Both the position numbers and the translations under genes were made by a program. A DNA stretch of 64,000 bases from Datura wrightii. Its lineage: Eukaryota; Streptophyta; Magnoliopsida; Solanales; Solanaceae. Of the stretch, positions 10,166 through 22,445 are shown in pieces. The stretch lies in assembly GCA_035772735.1 (NCBI GenBank), contig JASDFA010000007.1, positions 85,149,501 through 85,213,500 of the forward strand, written 5' to 3'. A model generated the notes under the pieces. The model made no database searches and was not told where the DNA came from. It saw only the letters and a list, made by a program, of their open reading frames with translations. How positions within the stretch are numbered: the first letter of the stretch is position 1; every line of letters begins with the position of its first letter.

Positions 10166-10361
10166 GGTTATTTCACGTCGGGTCACACCGGGTCGCCGGT
10201 AACCCGCGCGAAATATCACTTTAAAACTCCGATTTCCCTCTATTTCTTCATTATTTTCCATTCCCTCTGCGACCAACACCCCAAATTCCCTTCTCCCCCA
10301 ACGTGACACGAACCTAGGCATCGATTTTCTTCGAGTTTTCTTCAATTTCATCAGATTAAAG

Positions 10362-11000
10362 GTATGTTCTTGAACTTTACCTCATTTTTGCTTGAATTTT
10401 CGATTCTTGAACATGTGTAGTGATTGAAACTTGCCCTAAGTGAAAATTAAGCTTGAATTCATTTAAGTTATGATTGATTGATGTTCATAGTATCATTGTG
10501 AATATATGAACTCGATGAATGCATGTGTTATTGAATTTTTGCGAAATTGTTATCTAGGGTTGGAAATTGAATATGAAGAAGATGAAAATTGTTTGAAATG
10601 TTGAACAAAATTGGGTTGTGCATGTTGGGTGAATTGAATTATGTTGTGATTAATGTTGAATATGCTACGTAGACAAGGGGTTTTTGGGAGAATGAAATTG
10701 GTGAATTGCATAGGGTGTTGAGAACAAAAATTTGGCTAAGTTCTATGATGTTGAAAGTGAATCGATGGCGATAATTTTATTCATTGTACGAAGTCTGAGT
10801 AGTACATAGTAATTGTTCCATCGATTTATATGAATGCACTAAGCCGGTTGAATGTTAAGAATGAGGAAAATTATGAATGTCTTGTCGAATTGTTTTGATT
10901 GTGGCTAAAGACTAAGTGTGGGGTGACCTAATTAAACCCAACCTTAGTTGAAGCTAATTATGACTTGAATAACATAGGGATTGTATGCTTGATTGTACAG
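10362..11000 (+). other. Putative 5'-UTR intron before AthP second ORF
   Basis: Donor AAAG|GTATGT at 10362 and acceptor GATTGTACAG ending at 11000, five bases before the ATG at 11006. The 639-base interval is T-rich and without a long frame, as plant leader introns are. The exon upstream (about 10220-10361) is pyrimidine-rich. Splicing is inferred from signals only. Confidence 0.5.
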
Positions 11001-11005
11001 GAACA

Positions 11006-12226
11006 ATGTCAGGCAGACAAGACAAGGGTAAAGGCGCATCCACATCGGGCGCCGGTAGAAAAAGAATAAGATTGGGAACAGCAGTTCCAGCAGCAGCAGC
11101 GGTTCCGAGAGGCCAACGCCGACAATACGGAACCAGATGGGTGACTGCCGAAGGGAAGAAATGGTATGCAAAACACAAAGAAACCAAATACTTCCCGGAG
11201 GAGCAAATATCAAGGAAGCCGCTGGCATAGGAATTCCTGCTGATCGTACACCAGATTGACACCGCTGGGCTGAACTTCATCTTCAAGGAGCCCAGGGAGT
11301 ACAATCTCCATCTGATCGGGAGTTCTATGCTAACTGGAACCCGACCCTCCGCAGTCACACCGTCAAAATCAGGGGGCAGGTTGTCACTTTTGAGCCCCAT
11401 CACTTGAATGCTATATTGGGGGCGCGGAACACAGACGCCCATGTACTCCGGCAGCTGAACATCACTCCACCTTATGCGGACATCAGACGCACTCTATGTG
11501 AAACTCGTTCGACAGCAAGGTGGAGCAGGCACAAGGAGAGGGGCTACCATCAGACACTGCCCTTACTCTCAGATGAACAGGGAAGCCAGGATTTGGCTAA
11601 AAAATGTGTGTTCCTGTTTGATCCCGGGGGTGCATATGACAGATGTCACCCGGGATCGAGTGTGCTTGGTGTATGCCCTGATGAAGGGGATTGAAATAAA
11701 TGTTGGGGCGGTGATCATATCCGCCATGAAGAGAGACCGACTGCATCAGGGGCACAAATACGGGTTCGGTGGTTTGCTTACCACGTTCCTGAGGGGCCAT
11801 GATATCGAGGAGGAGGCCCTGGATTACATCCCACAAATTGACAGGCGTGCCTTGGATGTCACCAAAACCAAGGCACCTGACACTACTCATGGGCCAGTGC
11901 TCACACTAGCCGAGTGACATGCTCGGGATGATCAGTATATGGCCCGCATGTACGGGATGCAGATGTTGCAGCTGCGCATTGGCGGGAGGCCTGCAACAGA
12001 GGATGAGCAATGGCACCTCGAGCTGGATTACCCATTCGGCGAGAATGCCCAAGCTCTATGCAGAGTGGGGCCTACATTTGTGGAGCCCGTAAATGATGAC
12101 GTCCCCACCGATGAGGAGACACGACGGGAGGACTCAGATGTTGAGTCAGACGAGGACAGCGGGGGCAATTCTGATATGGGAGACGAGGCAACGGCACCTG
12201 ATGAAGAAGTTGAATACTTCGATTGA
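11006..12226 (+). pseudogene. AthP second ORF, putative plant transposon protein domain
   Basis: About 400 codons with a basic N-terminus (SGRQDKGKGAST...GRKRIR) followed by a domain I recognise as the putative plant transposon protein family (PF20167-like) of Athila-type second ORFs: YFPEEQISR, LNFIFKEPREYNLHLI, IWLKNVCSCLIPGVHMTDVT, RDRVCLVYALMKGIEINVGA and HKYGFGGLLTTFLRG. An acidic C-terminal tail (12100-12226) ends in a true stop. Two frameshifts (near 11225 and 11490) and a TGA at 11915-11917 before HARDD break it. The domain's function is unknown; it occupies the position of the env-like ORF of Athila but I see no signal peptide or membrane segment. The start at 11006 follows the acceptor site; an in-frame ATG at 10985 would lie inside the intron. 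Confidence 0.75.
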
Positions 12227-14018
12227 TCAGGGAGTTTCACCACCCACCATTGTGATATGTTGAAATTTTGTGAACACTAGGGACAATGTTTAGTTTAAGT
12301 GTGGGGTGGGAGTAGTTAGGTGACAGCTGCTTCATTTTTGTTTATGTTTATGTTTTGTGTTGTTGTTGTGCCTGTGAAAAATGTGACCCTGTGACTTTGT
12401 GTCATGTGTTCTGTAATTAAGTGGTGTTGTAATGAATGTTAAGCTGTTGTGTGTTGTGTTGAGCTGTTGGTTGTTGTGTAAATATTTTTGTTTTCTATCG
12501 AAATTATCGAAATTTTTAAAATTTTTTGTTAAATTTCTTTTATGTTGGGTTTCTCGGCCTTCGTTTTCGGTGCTTTTATCGAGAATAGTCCCATTGAACT
12601 GAAGTCGTAGACAGTGACCGTTCCCTATGATGGATGGATGACGACCGTCTTAAGGGAAATGTAGTCGATAGGAGTAGTTTTTTCTTTCTTTTTTTTCTTT
12701 TGTTTGTTCCCCAAACGTGTCATTACTTCATGGTTCGGAATTCTTGTTACGTGTTGTACATGATTTTAAGTTGCAAAGGTGATTCGTATGAAAGCATGCA
12801 AATGTGTAAACATGTTGAGATACCTAGGCCATAGAGTTCGATTCGGTGTGATCGAGGCTTAATAGTGAATTCTTGTAATTAGCTGGTTGAAGAGTCTGTT
12901 AATATGTCTTGAGTTGAGCATGTGCATTAAGTGTGAGGTGAGGTTTCGATTATTCCATGCTATTGTGAAGTGGCTAGAACTTGTCTGGTGTGTGTATGAA
13001 ATGAAAAGAAGGATGTGTATTATAGGAAAGGATGTAGGCGTTTCTTTTATTAAACCAAAAGTTTCTCCATTATCATACCTACCTTGAATGTGCATCCTAG
13101 TTAGCCCCATTGAGCCTTTAGCCTATTTTTTCTTTCATTGAAGAGGTACAAACCGAGCTTAATCCCTTCTTTTCATTACCGTGAATTTGATCCAAAACTC
13201 TTAAGCGCTCAAGAAAAATAATTTTTCCCATAGAGTAAAGGAGTGAGAATTATGAAAAGGAAGGAAAAGCGGAAGTGGTGAAAGTTAAAGAAAAGGTCAA
13301 AGGTGCACTTGCTGAAACTAATTAAACTAAAGATGTATAACTAATATTTGCTAGTAAGTCGAGTGTGCTTAAAGAAATGGGAACAAAAACAAAGAAAAAA
13401 GTTCTTCAATAATGGGAGGATGAAGGAAGAAAACAAATGGCCGTAATAATGGTGGGATGTATTGAAAAGCGCTTAAGGAAGCTAGTTTCTATTATTGGTT
13501 AACCCAGTATTTGCTAGTTCCTTAGCTTACTTTACAACCCGTTAAGTCCTACGTGATCTTACATCACTCGTCCTTATATTAGTGGAGTAATACACTAGAG
13601 GCAAGCCTATGGTTCATGACATGATGCATGTGAATTCCTTGGGAGAGAGAGCGAAATTGTATTCATATACCCCTACATGTAGTGCTATGGAAATCATATG
13701 ATAGCAAATGGGGTAGTTTTCTTGTTTTGTGAGGGCACATGCTTGACGAGAGATTAATTTCGTGTCGGATGTCTTGATCAATTGATTTGCACGAGTTTGC
13801 CAAGATCGAGAATTGATTCTTGAGCTTAGGAGATCTTAATGTGATGTACTACATTGTATTGATGAGACCATGCATGTTTTCTTGATGATTTTCTATATTA
13901 AATAATCGGTATAGCTGTAGCTTGAATTGTTGAGCCAAAGTAGCTATGCGTGAGTGTCAATTGCATGAGATGTGAGAATATTGTTCGAGGACGAACAAGG
14001 TTTTTAGTGTGGGGTAAG
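12227..14018 (+). other. AthP 3' untranslated region and polypurine tract
   Basis: No gene. T/G-rich stretches follow the second ORF, then AG-rich sequence (13200-13460). The last part carries a perfect small hairpin GTTCG, AGGA, CGAAC (13983-13996) and the polypurine tract GTGTGGGGTAAG (about 14007-14018) directly before the 3' LTR. Confidence 0.7.
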
Positions 14019-15420
14019 TGATCTTGGGCAGAATTTCATGCCCAAGTGATACTCAAATGCTTCATTTCGACTTGTTTGTCTATCATTATTGTGTACATTC
14101 TCATGTGATTTGTAGTTAAATGTGAATTTATACTAACCAACATGATTAGTGTTGTTTTGCAGGTAAAATGGAATTTTGGGAAGTTAAGATACATGTTGGT
14201 AAAAATCGGGAATGGACTTGGAAAGAAGGAGTGGAAAAGGACAAGGAAGAGCAGCAAACACAAGGGCTCCGCGATGGAGCCGTGTCACGTTGCCATTGCG
14301 GAGGCACTCTGCCTCAAATGAAATAAATTTGGCAATTTCCAGTGGAGGTGCGTGATAGCACCGTGTCACGTTGGCCAGGCTCCGCGATGCAGGTCGTGGC
14401 ATGTTAAGGTTAAATTGCCTGGGGGCCGACTTCCAGTGAAGGTCCGCGATACCTCTGTGGCACGGAGGGAGTGCTCCGCGATACACTCCGTGCCACGTTG
14501 CTTGTTATTCTGGAAAAAATTCTAAATAGTATAAATAGCACACTTAGGTTTTATTTTAAACATTCTGACTTGGTTGAGCAAGAACGTGGATTACAGGCAG
14601 TTGAGGGGACGAAAATTCTAGGGTTCTTCTCTATCTCTTTCTCTTTTATCTCAATTGTTTGTATGAATTATACTTATTTGATGATGTTAAATCCACAAAT
14701 GAGTGGCTAAATTCACTTCTTGCTGAGGTTAACAACAATTGTAGTGGAATGTAATTGTTAATCATTTCAGTTTTCATTTTTCTTCAATGGTTGTTCTATC
14801 AATTCTTGTTTTTATTGCATTAATGTTTGGCCAATGTTAATGTATATCTAAAAAATCCAATTTTGATTTTGAAAAGGAAAGAAATTGGGAAGATGTAAAT
14901 TGGTAGGATATGATCTCTTCTTAGTTTAGAAAATTGAGATTTGATTTACATTCAGAATAGAAATATATCTGAAAGTCTTATTAGTCAATTAAGGAATCGG
15001 GAATGTATGGCTAGAACATGAAATTCTTTTATCACAGAAATGTAGATTAAGACTCATGATTCTTAAGTTGGATAGGAGTCGAAAGTTCCAATCCATAGGC
15101 AATAATTCTTGACTAGCAACCGAAGGAAAGATTAACTGAATTGTATTGATAAATTAATTGCTTGCATGTTCATTTTAACCTCAGCTTGCTCATTACTATT
15201 GTTCAGACTCACTTTATAATTTTGCCTTAGATTCTTATTAATTAGTAAACTCAAACTCTCAAAATATTATTTATTTGGCTGTCTGCATTCTTAAAGATAT
15301 AGTTCATTAACACTTAAGTTAATTAGTACCGTAGTTCAGTCCCTGTGGGATCGATACTTGGCTTTACTTAAGCCACTTTACTACTTGTTCGACCACGTGC
15401 ACTCACCACAGCACCAAACA
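14019..15420 (+). repeat. AthP 3' LTR
   Basis: 1402 bases, TGATCTTGGG to GCACCAAACA, followed by the GTCAC duplication. It is colinear with the 5' LTR, with hairpin modules and TATA box conserved; about ten bases near the 3' end are missing relative to the 5' LTR. Confidence 0.95.
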
Positions 15421-15425
15421 GTCAC
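15421..15425. repeat. Target site duplication GTCAC (right copy)
   Basis: Identical to 6144-6148, immediately after the AthP 3' LTR. Confidence 0.95.
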
Positions 15426-15850
15426 TCTCTTGAATATTGAGCTGCTGATACCCAGACCTGAGATCAATCTTGGAGAAGCACTTGGCACCCAAAGCTGGTA
15501 AAACAAATCATCGATCCTTGGTAAGGGGTACTTGTTCTTGATGGTAACCTCGTTCAACTGCCGATAGTCAATGCACATGCGAAGGGAACCGTCCTTCTTT
15601 CAAACAAATAGAATTGGTGCACCCATGGGGACTGGCTTAGTCTTATGAAGCCCTTATCCAACTGATCCTTTAACTGATCCTTCAATTCCTTTAGCTCGGC
15701 TGGAGCCATCTTGTAGGGAGGAATAAAGATAGGCTGCGTATCGAGTAATAGATCAATACCAAAATTAATTTCACTCTCCGGAGGAACACCGAGCAAATCA
15801 TCAGGAAATACCTTCGGATATTCGCACACCACCTCCAGATCCGGATACTG
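15421..15850 (-). pseudogene. pol: Del-1 pol fragment: N-terminal reverse transcriptase
   Basis: Reads EVVCEYPKVFPDDLLGVPP, the conserved region preceding RT, then PPYKMAPAELKELKDQLKD, CIDYRQLNEVTIKNKYPLP and KCFSKIDLRSGYQQLNIQES. It stops at the AthP insertion; removing AthP and one GTCAC lets the frame run on as SDISKTIFKT at 6148. A frameshift after SQSPW breaks it. Upstream, the pol frame joins LTR sequence near 15850, so gag, protease and the end of the LTR were removed in one deletion. Confidence 0.85.
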
Positions 15851-17779
15851 TGTCATGAGACGATACAACATAGAATGTATGCAGTCAGTACATGGAATGC
15901 ACCGAGTATGCAAGCTAAGTAAAATAGACATCTAAAAGTAAAATAAACTCATAAATAAACATAGGAGAAGGACATCATTCTTGTATCATAAACTTTGTAA
16001 GTAAACATAAGGCTCAAGACTTTCAAATCGTTCATAAATCATTCATTATCATAATCGTATGCAGACTTTATCAAAACATAACTTGAGCCAATAACATAAA
16101 TATACAATGCCTATAACATGTGGAACAATGGGAGGACTCGTCATAACCGACACCATCATGGTAGAGCCTTTCATGATGCCCCAACTATCTCGCTCAAGTA
16201 GGAAGAGTCGACCCTGGCTTGCCAGGCGAGGGTTGTGCATTAGGCGTGATATCACATTTGATGGGATCATTATCACTACAATATATCATTAGAAACCCAC
16301 GGTGGGCACGTGGTTATGAGACACAGACGTAGTCCTTTGAACTCCAGGTTGCTCGGTGCTAGACATGACTTCCAAAAACATGCATATAGGTTCATACATA
16401 AATCAGTAACATCATGCATTAAGATTCATTGGCTAAAATATAACATTTATCATCACTTATCCCCTTTAAAACATGCTTAGCCAAGAATCAAAGGCCCTTT
16501 TTCATCAGCCAACATCATAGATCGATAAATCATGTAATTCGTTTCATAAATTATAAATCATTCTTCAACATGTGGGCATTGCCCAATACTTCATCATACA
16601 CAATTTTTTCAAAATATTATCATAAACATGGATAACTTGAAATCATGATTTTCCATTATCAATAAACTCAAAACATTGAATATTCATCATAAATCATAAC
16701 TTTCATGAACCTTCATCAATGGGCATTTTAGATTTAAAAAAATACTTGAGACATGATTTTAAAGAAAATAATATAAAACCTTCCCATCATTCATAATTCA
16801 ATAATTAAAAATTAATTAAATCATACACATAAGGAGAAATCACATTTTCATGGATTTGGGTAAAACCCCATAGAACTTGAATAGGAGAATTCATGATTTA
16901 ATCGAAATTTGGGCATGGGTGTGAAAGGATTTTACCCATTCCAAAACCCTACATACCTGGAAATGGACTGAATTCAATGTTCCTTGAATACCCACAAAGA
17001 AATTAATGGAAACTTGGAGAAGAAGACCTTGAATCTCCCTAAAACCTCTCTAAATCTCTTTAATGGGAATGGGTATGCATTAGGGACTTAACCCATCTTA
17101 ACACACTCAGAAAAATACACAAAACGACGTAGCTTAAGGTCTCAAAGCATGGAAAAGTTGAATATGCCCTTAATAAAATTTCCCTTGAAAACTGCTCTGG
17201 ACGGATCAACGACCGATCCAACAGGTCCTTGCAAGATACCACGATTGTGGTGTCGAGTCGTTGGGTCCACTGCCTAACGATAAACCTTAGGTTCTTCCCA
17301 TGACTCATCAGGATGAGTCGTTGCCTCAACCAACGGGTCGTTGGATCGACCGTGGTCAACTCCCTGACCATTCTGACTTCCCTTACCACGAGCCTCACCA
17401 TGACTCATGGTGCCTTCCAACGAGTCATGGTCTCAATCTATTGCATGCACTGGAATTCTCAACCCACAAACAATGACTTGAAACAACGGGTCGTTCCTCC
17501 TCACCACGAATTGTGGGATGCCCCATTGTTTCCCCATCGGCCTAAGTTCAGTCCTTCCAATGACTGGTAACAATGACTCATTGTTCCTGACAACAAGTCG
17601 TTACACCGTTCATTGTCACCACTGCCTCCTTGAACTCCCATACCACGACAGCTTACAATGACTTGTGGTATCCAACCACGAGTCGTTGAGTCGCCCGTCC
17701 TATGATGTTTTTTGCCAGTTTTCTGCACTTTTCAAATTCAACTCCATGGTCTATTCTTAAGCCTTCCCGGTGTATTACA
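15851..17779 (-). repeat. Del-1 5' LTR (3' end deleted)
   Basis: From about 16412 to 17779 it aligns with the 3' LTR at 2429-3803. The left part (from about 15851, gatacaaca...gtatgc...cagtac) corresponds to Del-2 LTR sequence near 60815, about 400 bases from that LTR's end, so roughly 400 bases are missing here. The region 17200-17700 repeats the short GC words of the other copy. The outer end is TGTAATAC on the minus strand. Confidence 0.8.
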
Positions 17780-18103
17780 TAGAATATCTTTATTTGATTT
17801 GCACCCCATCGACATCACAGCTCAAGTCTTCTCTCATTATTGTCTAGTAATTTTAGTTATTCTCCTATTTTGGCAAGCTAGTTTGAAATCCAAAACCTTG
17901 TTACTCCAAATACCCCACCCCCAAAATTTACTATTTTTATTTATTTTAAGTGGTGTGAGTTAATACAAATTTCCTAAAACAACGGATGCACAAATCATTC
18001 ACTAGTCTCTGTGGAATTCGACCCCGACATCCATCGAAAATATTTGTTTTGATGCAATGATGTTACACTTTCTCTAAACAAGAAGTGTATTTGAGCGTTA
18101 TCA
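17780..18103 (-). repeat. AthB 3' LTR fragment
   Basis: First 324 bases of a minus-strand LTR, from TGATAACGCTC at 18103 to the Del-1 insertion point. The segment with TTCGACCCCGACATCC on the plus strand is the recognisable part. Confidence 0.6.
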
Positions 18104-20039
18104 TGTGTCACCTATCTTTTATCAACCATATGCCCTCACACGAAGAGAGTTACCCATATTCACTCACTAAAAAACAAGTGATCACACGAATGGATACATG
18201 AATAAAATTTCACTCACTCTCACAAAGAATTTCACATGCAACATACAGTAAACTATAAGCATGCCCTTAGTGTACTACTCCGCTAATATAAGAACATCTA
18301 AATGTAAAATCAAGTAGGACTTTTTGAATTGTAATGTAGGCTAAGGGATTGGTAGAAACTATTTTATCCAGTAATAGTGACTATCTTCCCTAAGCGCTTT
18401 AATATATCACACCTACTCATTAAGCACAATCTTCAATCAATTACTTCTCCCCCTACTCTTCTCATCTATACTTTTCCTTAGTTTTCCCATTTCTTTAAGA
18501 AAGTTCACACCATTAGTAGGGAGTACTTATGTATCAAAAACCTCTTTTTTCAACTCTTTTGCTTGTTTTCCATTCCTTACCAACAACATAAGCATTTTTA
18601 AACAAGAACACTCTTATTCATTTCTTCCAACCACAATCCCCAACTATCTCCTTGTTTTTCAACTTTTTTCTCAGTCCTTGTAAATCTTATGCATTTTTCC
18701 ACTTGAGTGCTTTGGAGTTTTTTGGATCAAATTAACGGTCAATTGAAAGAAAATGATTAGGCTTCATATGTGCCTACCAAAGAATTGACTAATGGCTCAT
18801 CGGGCTAACTAGGATCCTTCATTGTGGGTAGGTAAAACAAATGATAAAAGCATGTTCAATCAAAGAAATGTCTAAATCATTTCCTACATTTAACATTCCT
18901 CTTTTTGCATTGCAAACACACCAGGAAAGTTCTAGACATCACATGATGGATTAAACAAAGGGCTCACACTCATTGCACATGTTTAACTCAAGATGGATAC
19001 ATACAGATTCTCAATTAGGCTAACCACGTAAGTTCACAATTATGCACAAATCATACAAGAGTAAAGTTCATAAGCCTAGATGTCTCTAACAAAGTTATTC
19101 AATTTAAACAACTTGCTTTTAAATTTAAAATTCTCTTGTATCATTCAATCATGTGTATTACTTAACTAAAGAAACAAGCATTCAACTAGTTAAGGGTTCT
19201 AAAAAAAATCCTAAACTCTAATTTTTCCTCAAGAAGATCATCATCCATCCATCATTGGAAAAGGTTCCCAACTATGACTCAAAAAAAATTTTCACAAATA
19301 TTAAAAATCTATTCTCGACTCAAGGGCCCCCCAGAAAAGTAATAAAAAGAAAAACCAAGGGATGGATGAAGTGTGCTCTACTTAAGCTTTCTAAATAAGT
19401 TCAGACACAGCACATACTTCACCCTTAAGAAACACCAAAATCTTCAAAATTTCCTCACATCACATACTTAAAATTATGTTATGTCCCAAAGCATTAATTG
19501 AAAGTAAACTAAGGGTTAAGAAAATGTCCTAAGGCTTCTAGGTCTAGCTAGAAGCATGTTCCAATCCACTATTTGATCGCAGGGGTTAGTGACCCCACAT
19601 TCATACTTCACCATACTTCCTAGCTTCACTTTTGTAGGTACTCAAATATCCCCTCAATCTGAACTAAACAAACAAAAAAGGGTAATATTAAACAAACAAA
19701 AATAAAAGACAAATTCATACCTTTGGTAAAACTTGGGTTGCCTCCCAAGAAGTGTCTGTTTAACATCGCGACATGACATGAGTTACATCCCCTCAAGATA
19801 TCCTCAATTTTCTCTTCCCTTTTAGGCTCTATCTCCTTTTTTTTTAACTCTAGAGGGAAAAATATTAACACTTTTCCTTTTTTTCATCTTCCCATATCCC
19901 AACCAGGATCACCTTTTAGTTTATCTAACACATGCTCAGGTTTCCTCTTTAGCTTGGGAATTTCTTCTGAATCACCCTTGGGCCATTTCATGAGAACCAT
20001 CAAACGAGTGTTTGTCAGCTTTCGCTCCTCCACTCCACA
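17780..20039 (-). mobile_element. AthB: 3' part of an Athila/Tat element
   Basis: Reading the minus strand from 20039: a decayed coding end, the post-pol hairpin (19749-19732), a long untranslated tail with no gene, and at 18103 an LTR starting TGATAACGCTCAAATAC followed by GTCGGGGTCGAATTCC, words typical of Tat/Athila LTR starts. The LTR is cut at 17780 by Del-1. The internal sequence is cut at 20039 by the element SmE. No second ORF is present between hairpin and LTR. Confidence 0.65.
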
Positions 20040-20863
20040 TGATAACGACACGGACAACAGAATACTCTAAAAAATTTGAAGATTAGAAAAGAGGAAGGAA
20101 TTAATTCTTGAAAAGAGAAGAAACCAGAAATAGTGAATTAATTAAAAGAAGTAGAAGAAAAAAAGAGGGGAGGGAACTCAAACATGGAATCTTACCATTG
20201 AAGAAATTCAAGCTTTGATTCGAAGTAGAACAAAAAGGGCATAACCCAAGGTGAACCTACAAAGGCTTCCACAAGCCACAAGGCTGCTACTAATATATTA
20301 AATCAAATTTAGTTATAATGAAGAGAAAGAAACCCCTTTATATAGAATCCTAGAAAGGGCTAGTCAAAGGCTCAATTAAAGAAATTATATTCCCCAGAGA
20401 CATAGAAAGCTGCCCACACTTAGATGAATGTAGTCGACATAGATTAAAATAAAACACTAAATGGCATAGGAAGCTGCCACACATAATGTCTTGTGAATTC
20501 AATATAGAATAAAACAACTCTTAAATTTAATTCTAGAAACTAATAAAAAATTACTGCACTACTTTCTCCCATTGAGAGCTGATTTGGGCCCTATTCCATC
20601 TTCTCTTGAGCTTTAATTTGGGTCACCAAATAGACGTATGAGTTGAAGAAAATATCTTCATTGGTCTTGAGATCTTCTTCCACTACAAGACACTTTATAA
20701 TAGCTAATTGCAACCCATTTGAGTTTGTCTTGTCCATGCCTTTTAATGACATTAAGATGCCATGGATGCTTCATTCTCCCCTTCTTAATGAAGATCTATC
20801 CTTAAATCTTGACATTGACTATATCGCACCTTCATTGGATTTGAGCCTCTTTGGATGCTATCA
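20040..20863 (-). repeat. SmE 3' LTR
   Basis: On the minus strand starts TGATAGCATCC after the polypurine tract and ends CGTGTCGTTATCA. AT-rich, no gene. Confidence 0.75.
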
Positions 20864-20895
20864 TTCTCCCCACTTGAAGAAGATTTGTCCTCAAA
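20864..20895 (-). other. SmE polypurine tract
   Basis: Minus-strand TTGAGGACAAATCTTC, then AAGTGGGGAGAA, directly before the LTR. The first part resembles the conserved pre-tract motif of the other elements but its hairpin is broken. Confidence 0.7.
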
Positions 20896-21619
20896 GCTTG
20901 ACGAATACCTACAACCAACATAATAAACAAAATTACTAGGAGGTAAACAAAGAAAGTAGAGAAAGCATTTGGTAAAAATAACGCCAGGTAGTGACCGTTC
21001 AACCACTTAACCCATTTAGTTCTTTTTTTCACAAACACCCCTTTTAAATATCCAAGCACTACATCATTTAACACAATAATGTAATTACCCACACAAACAG
21101 TTAAACTACAATTCCTAGCTCTTTAAACAATAGAGGGTTTAGCTAGACCAAAAGCATATGAATACCAAACAAATATACCATACCTGCTCTTGCTAAAAAA
21201 CTCAAGATATGGATCAAAAGTAATTCTTTTGAGAAGTGGCTTGGATTGAACCTGTAAAAAAGGATCTTCAGAATAAGATAAAGATACTATGAAGTTAACA
21301 TCCCATGAGCACTTCTCCTTCTCTACATTTGAGCTATTATATTTTTTGTTTAGCTCAATATTCTCAACATTTATGTCTTCAAATGTTTTATGTGTCTTAT
21401 TTCCTTTATTGGCAATTTCTCCAGTGATATTCTCAAACCATAAGGGATTAGAGAACACTTTAGTCTGTTCTCAAATTTCTTCCCACAATGAGTTATTGTA
21501 CACTTTAAAATCTTGTCTAATGTTATTTTCTTCTTTAAATTAGGTATTATTATCCTCGTTACAAGGTTCTTTCTCAAATTTCTGCATGTATTGAGAAGTG
21601 ATACTAAAACAAGAAAAAT

Positions 21620-22084
21620 TTAGCAATTGGAATGTGAACAAGATTCATTCTCTCTCAAATTCCTTTGGATTTGTTCACTCAAGTTATCTTGCACCTCTCT
21701 TTCATCACATTGTGATAGATTGCTCACACGAGAAGCGCAATCAAAAAGGAAAGAATCACTCCCAATTTGAGTTATATCTTCACTTAAAACTTTGGCCTCA
21801 TGAATTTGTGGTAAAAGTTCAGTTTCATTTGAAACAAATAGGTCATCAATAAGGTCATACCACATGAGATAATCAAGGTCAAACTTGTCTTCAACTTGCA
21901 ATTGCTTCCATAAATCATTGGCTTTTACACTTTCCAAATCCTCTTTAAAACTGAATTTCCTTACTTTGTGAAATTGTTGTTCCAACTCTGCATTGATTTC
22001 TTCTTCATTGACCTGCACATTTGGAACAGAAACACTAGAAGAAGAATGAGTTAATTGGTTACAACTTGAACAAGAATCTCTCAA
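21620..22084 (-). pseudogene. SmE uncharacterised open stretch
   Basis: A 154-codon acidic frame downstream of the protease remnant, with no domain I recognise. Acidic and leucine-containing segments (EEEINAELEQQFHKV, DLWKQLQVEDKFDLDYLMWY) suggest a helical protein part. It lies between protease and the 3' untranslated region, where an autonomous element would encode RT. It may be a remnant of another gene or a chance frame. Confidence 0.35.
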
Positions 22085-22445
22085 CAGTTATGCACTTTAT
22101 TCTTTTAATCTCTTCTTTTTTTCATCAATCAAATGCATTGGTTTGCTTTATTTTACCTCTCAAACTCATATCACTCAATTCTATCCACTCATTCTTACTT
22201 TTAGACAACTCACTCTCTTCACTTATCACTTCCTCTCCTTTTTCCTTTCTTGAATTGTAAAGTTGCTCACCTTTACTTCTCTCTTTCTTTTGTCTCTCAT
22301 TCTTACTTTTATTTGGTCTAGAGAAGTATATCAGTACACTAGCTCCCATGTACTTCCCAAGAATCCCTCTTTTTTCCCTTGGAGAACTTCTAAGGTCAAC
22401 TCTAATTTTAGGCTTCTCAAACCTGTTGTTGTTTCCCTTCTTGCA

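Larger units (their letters stand above)
6149..15420 (+). mobile_element. AthP: complete non-autonomous Athila-type retrotransposon
   Basis: A 9.27 kb plus-strand element with two LTRs (6149-7560, 14019-15420), tRNA-Asp primer site, polypurine tract and perfect GTCAC duplications. The internal part holds a decayed gag and the start of protease (7692-9757), then passes straight to the post-pol hairpin (9771-9788), a repeated GC-rich module, a 5'-UTR-like intron and a second ORF (11006-12226). Reverse transcriptase, RNase H and integrase are absent altogether, so it must have depended on a partner element for transposition. It lies in the RT gene of Del-1. Confidence 0.95.
2429..17779 (-). mobile_element. 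Del-1: Tekay/Del chromovirus, nested and internally deleted
   Basis: Minus-strand Ty3/gypsy element interrupted by AthA and AthP. In sense order: 5' LTR (17779 down to about 15851, missing its 3' end), a fusion straight into the N-terminal RT region, AthP, RT tail plus RNase H and integrase (6148-4048), polypurine tract, and 3' LTR (3803 down to 2429, continuing left of AthA). Primer site, gag and protease are gone. The chromodomain-like tail and the LTR sequence match Del-2 at the right end of the window. The base after its right end begins TAGAA; the other flank is not in the window. Confidence 0.85.

Noticed and set aside
11006..12226. AthP second ORF as an envelope glycoprotein
   Set aside because: No signal peptide, membrane segment or glycoprotein-like cysteines; the sequence matches the plant transposon protein family instead.
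16040..16380. Primer binding site of Del-1 near 16340
   Set aside because: No TGGTATCAGAGC-like match; the interval aligns with LTR-type sequence, and the true site seems deleted.
18104..19731. AthB tail as a host gene region
   Set aside because: Order of hairpin, long AT-rich tail and LTR start matches an Athila/Tat 3' end, and no coding signature was found.
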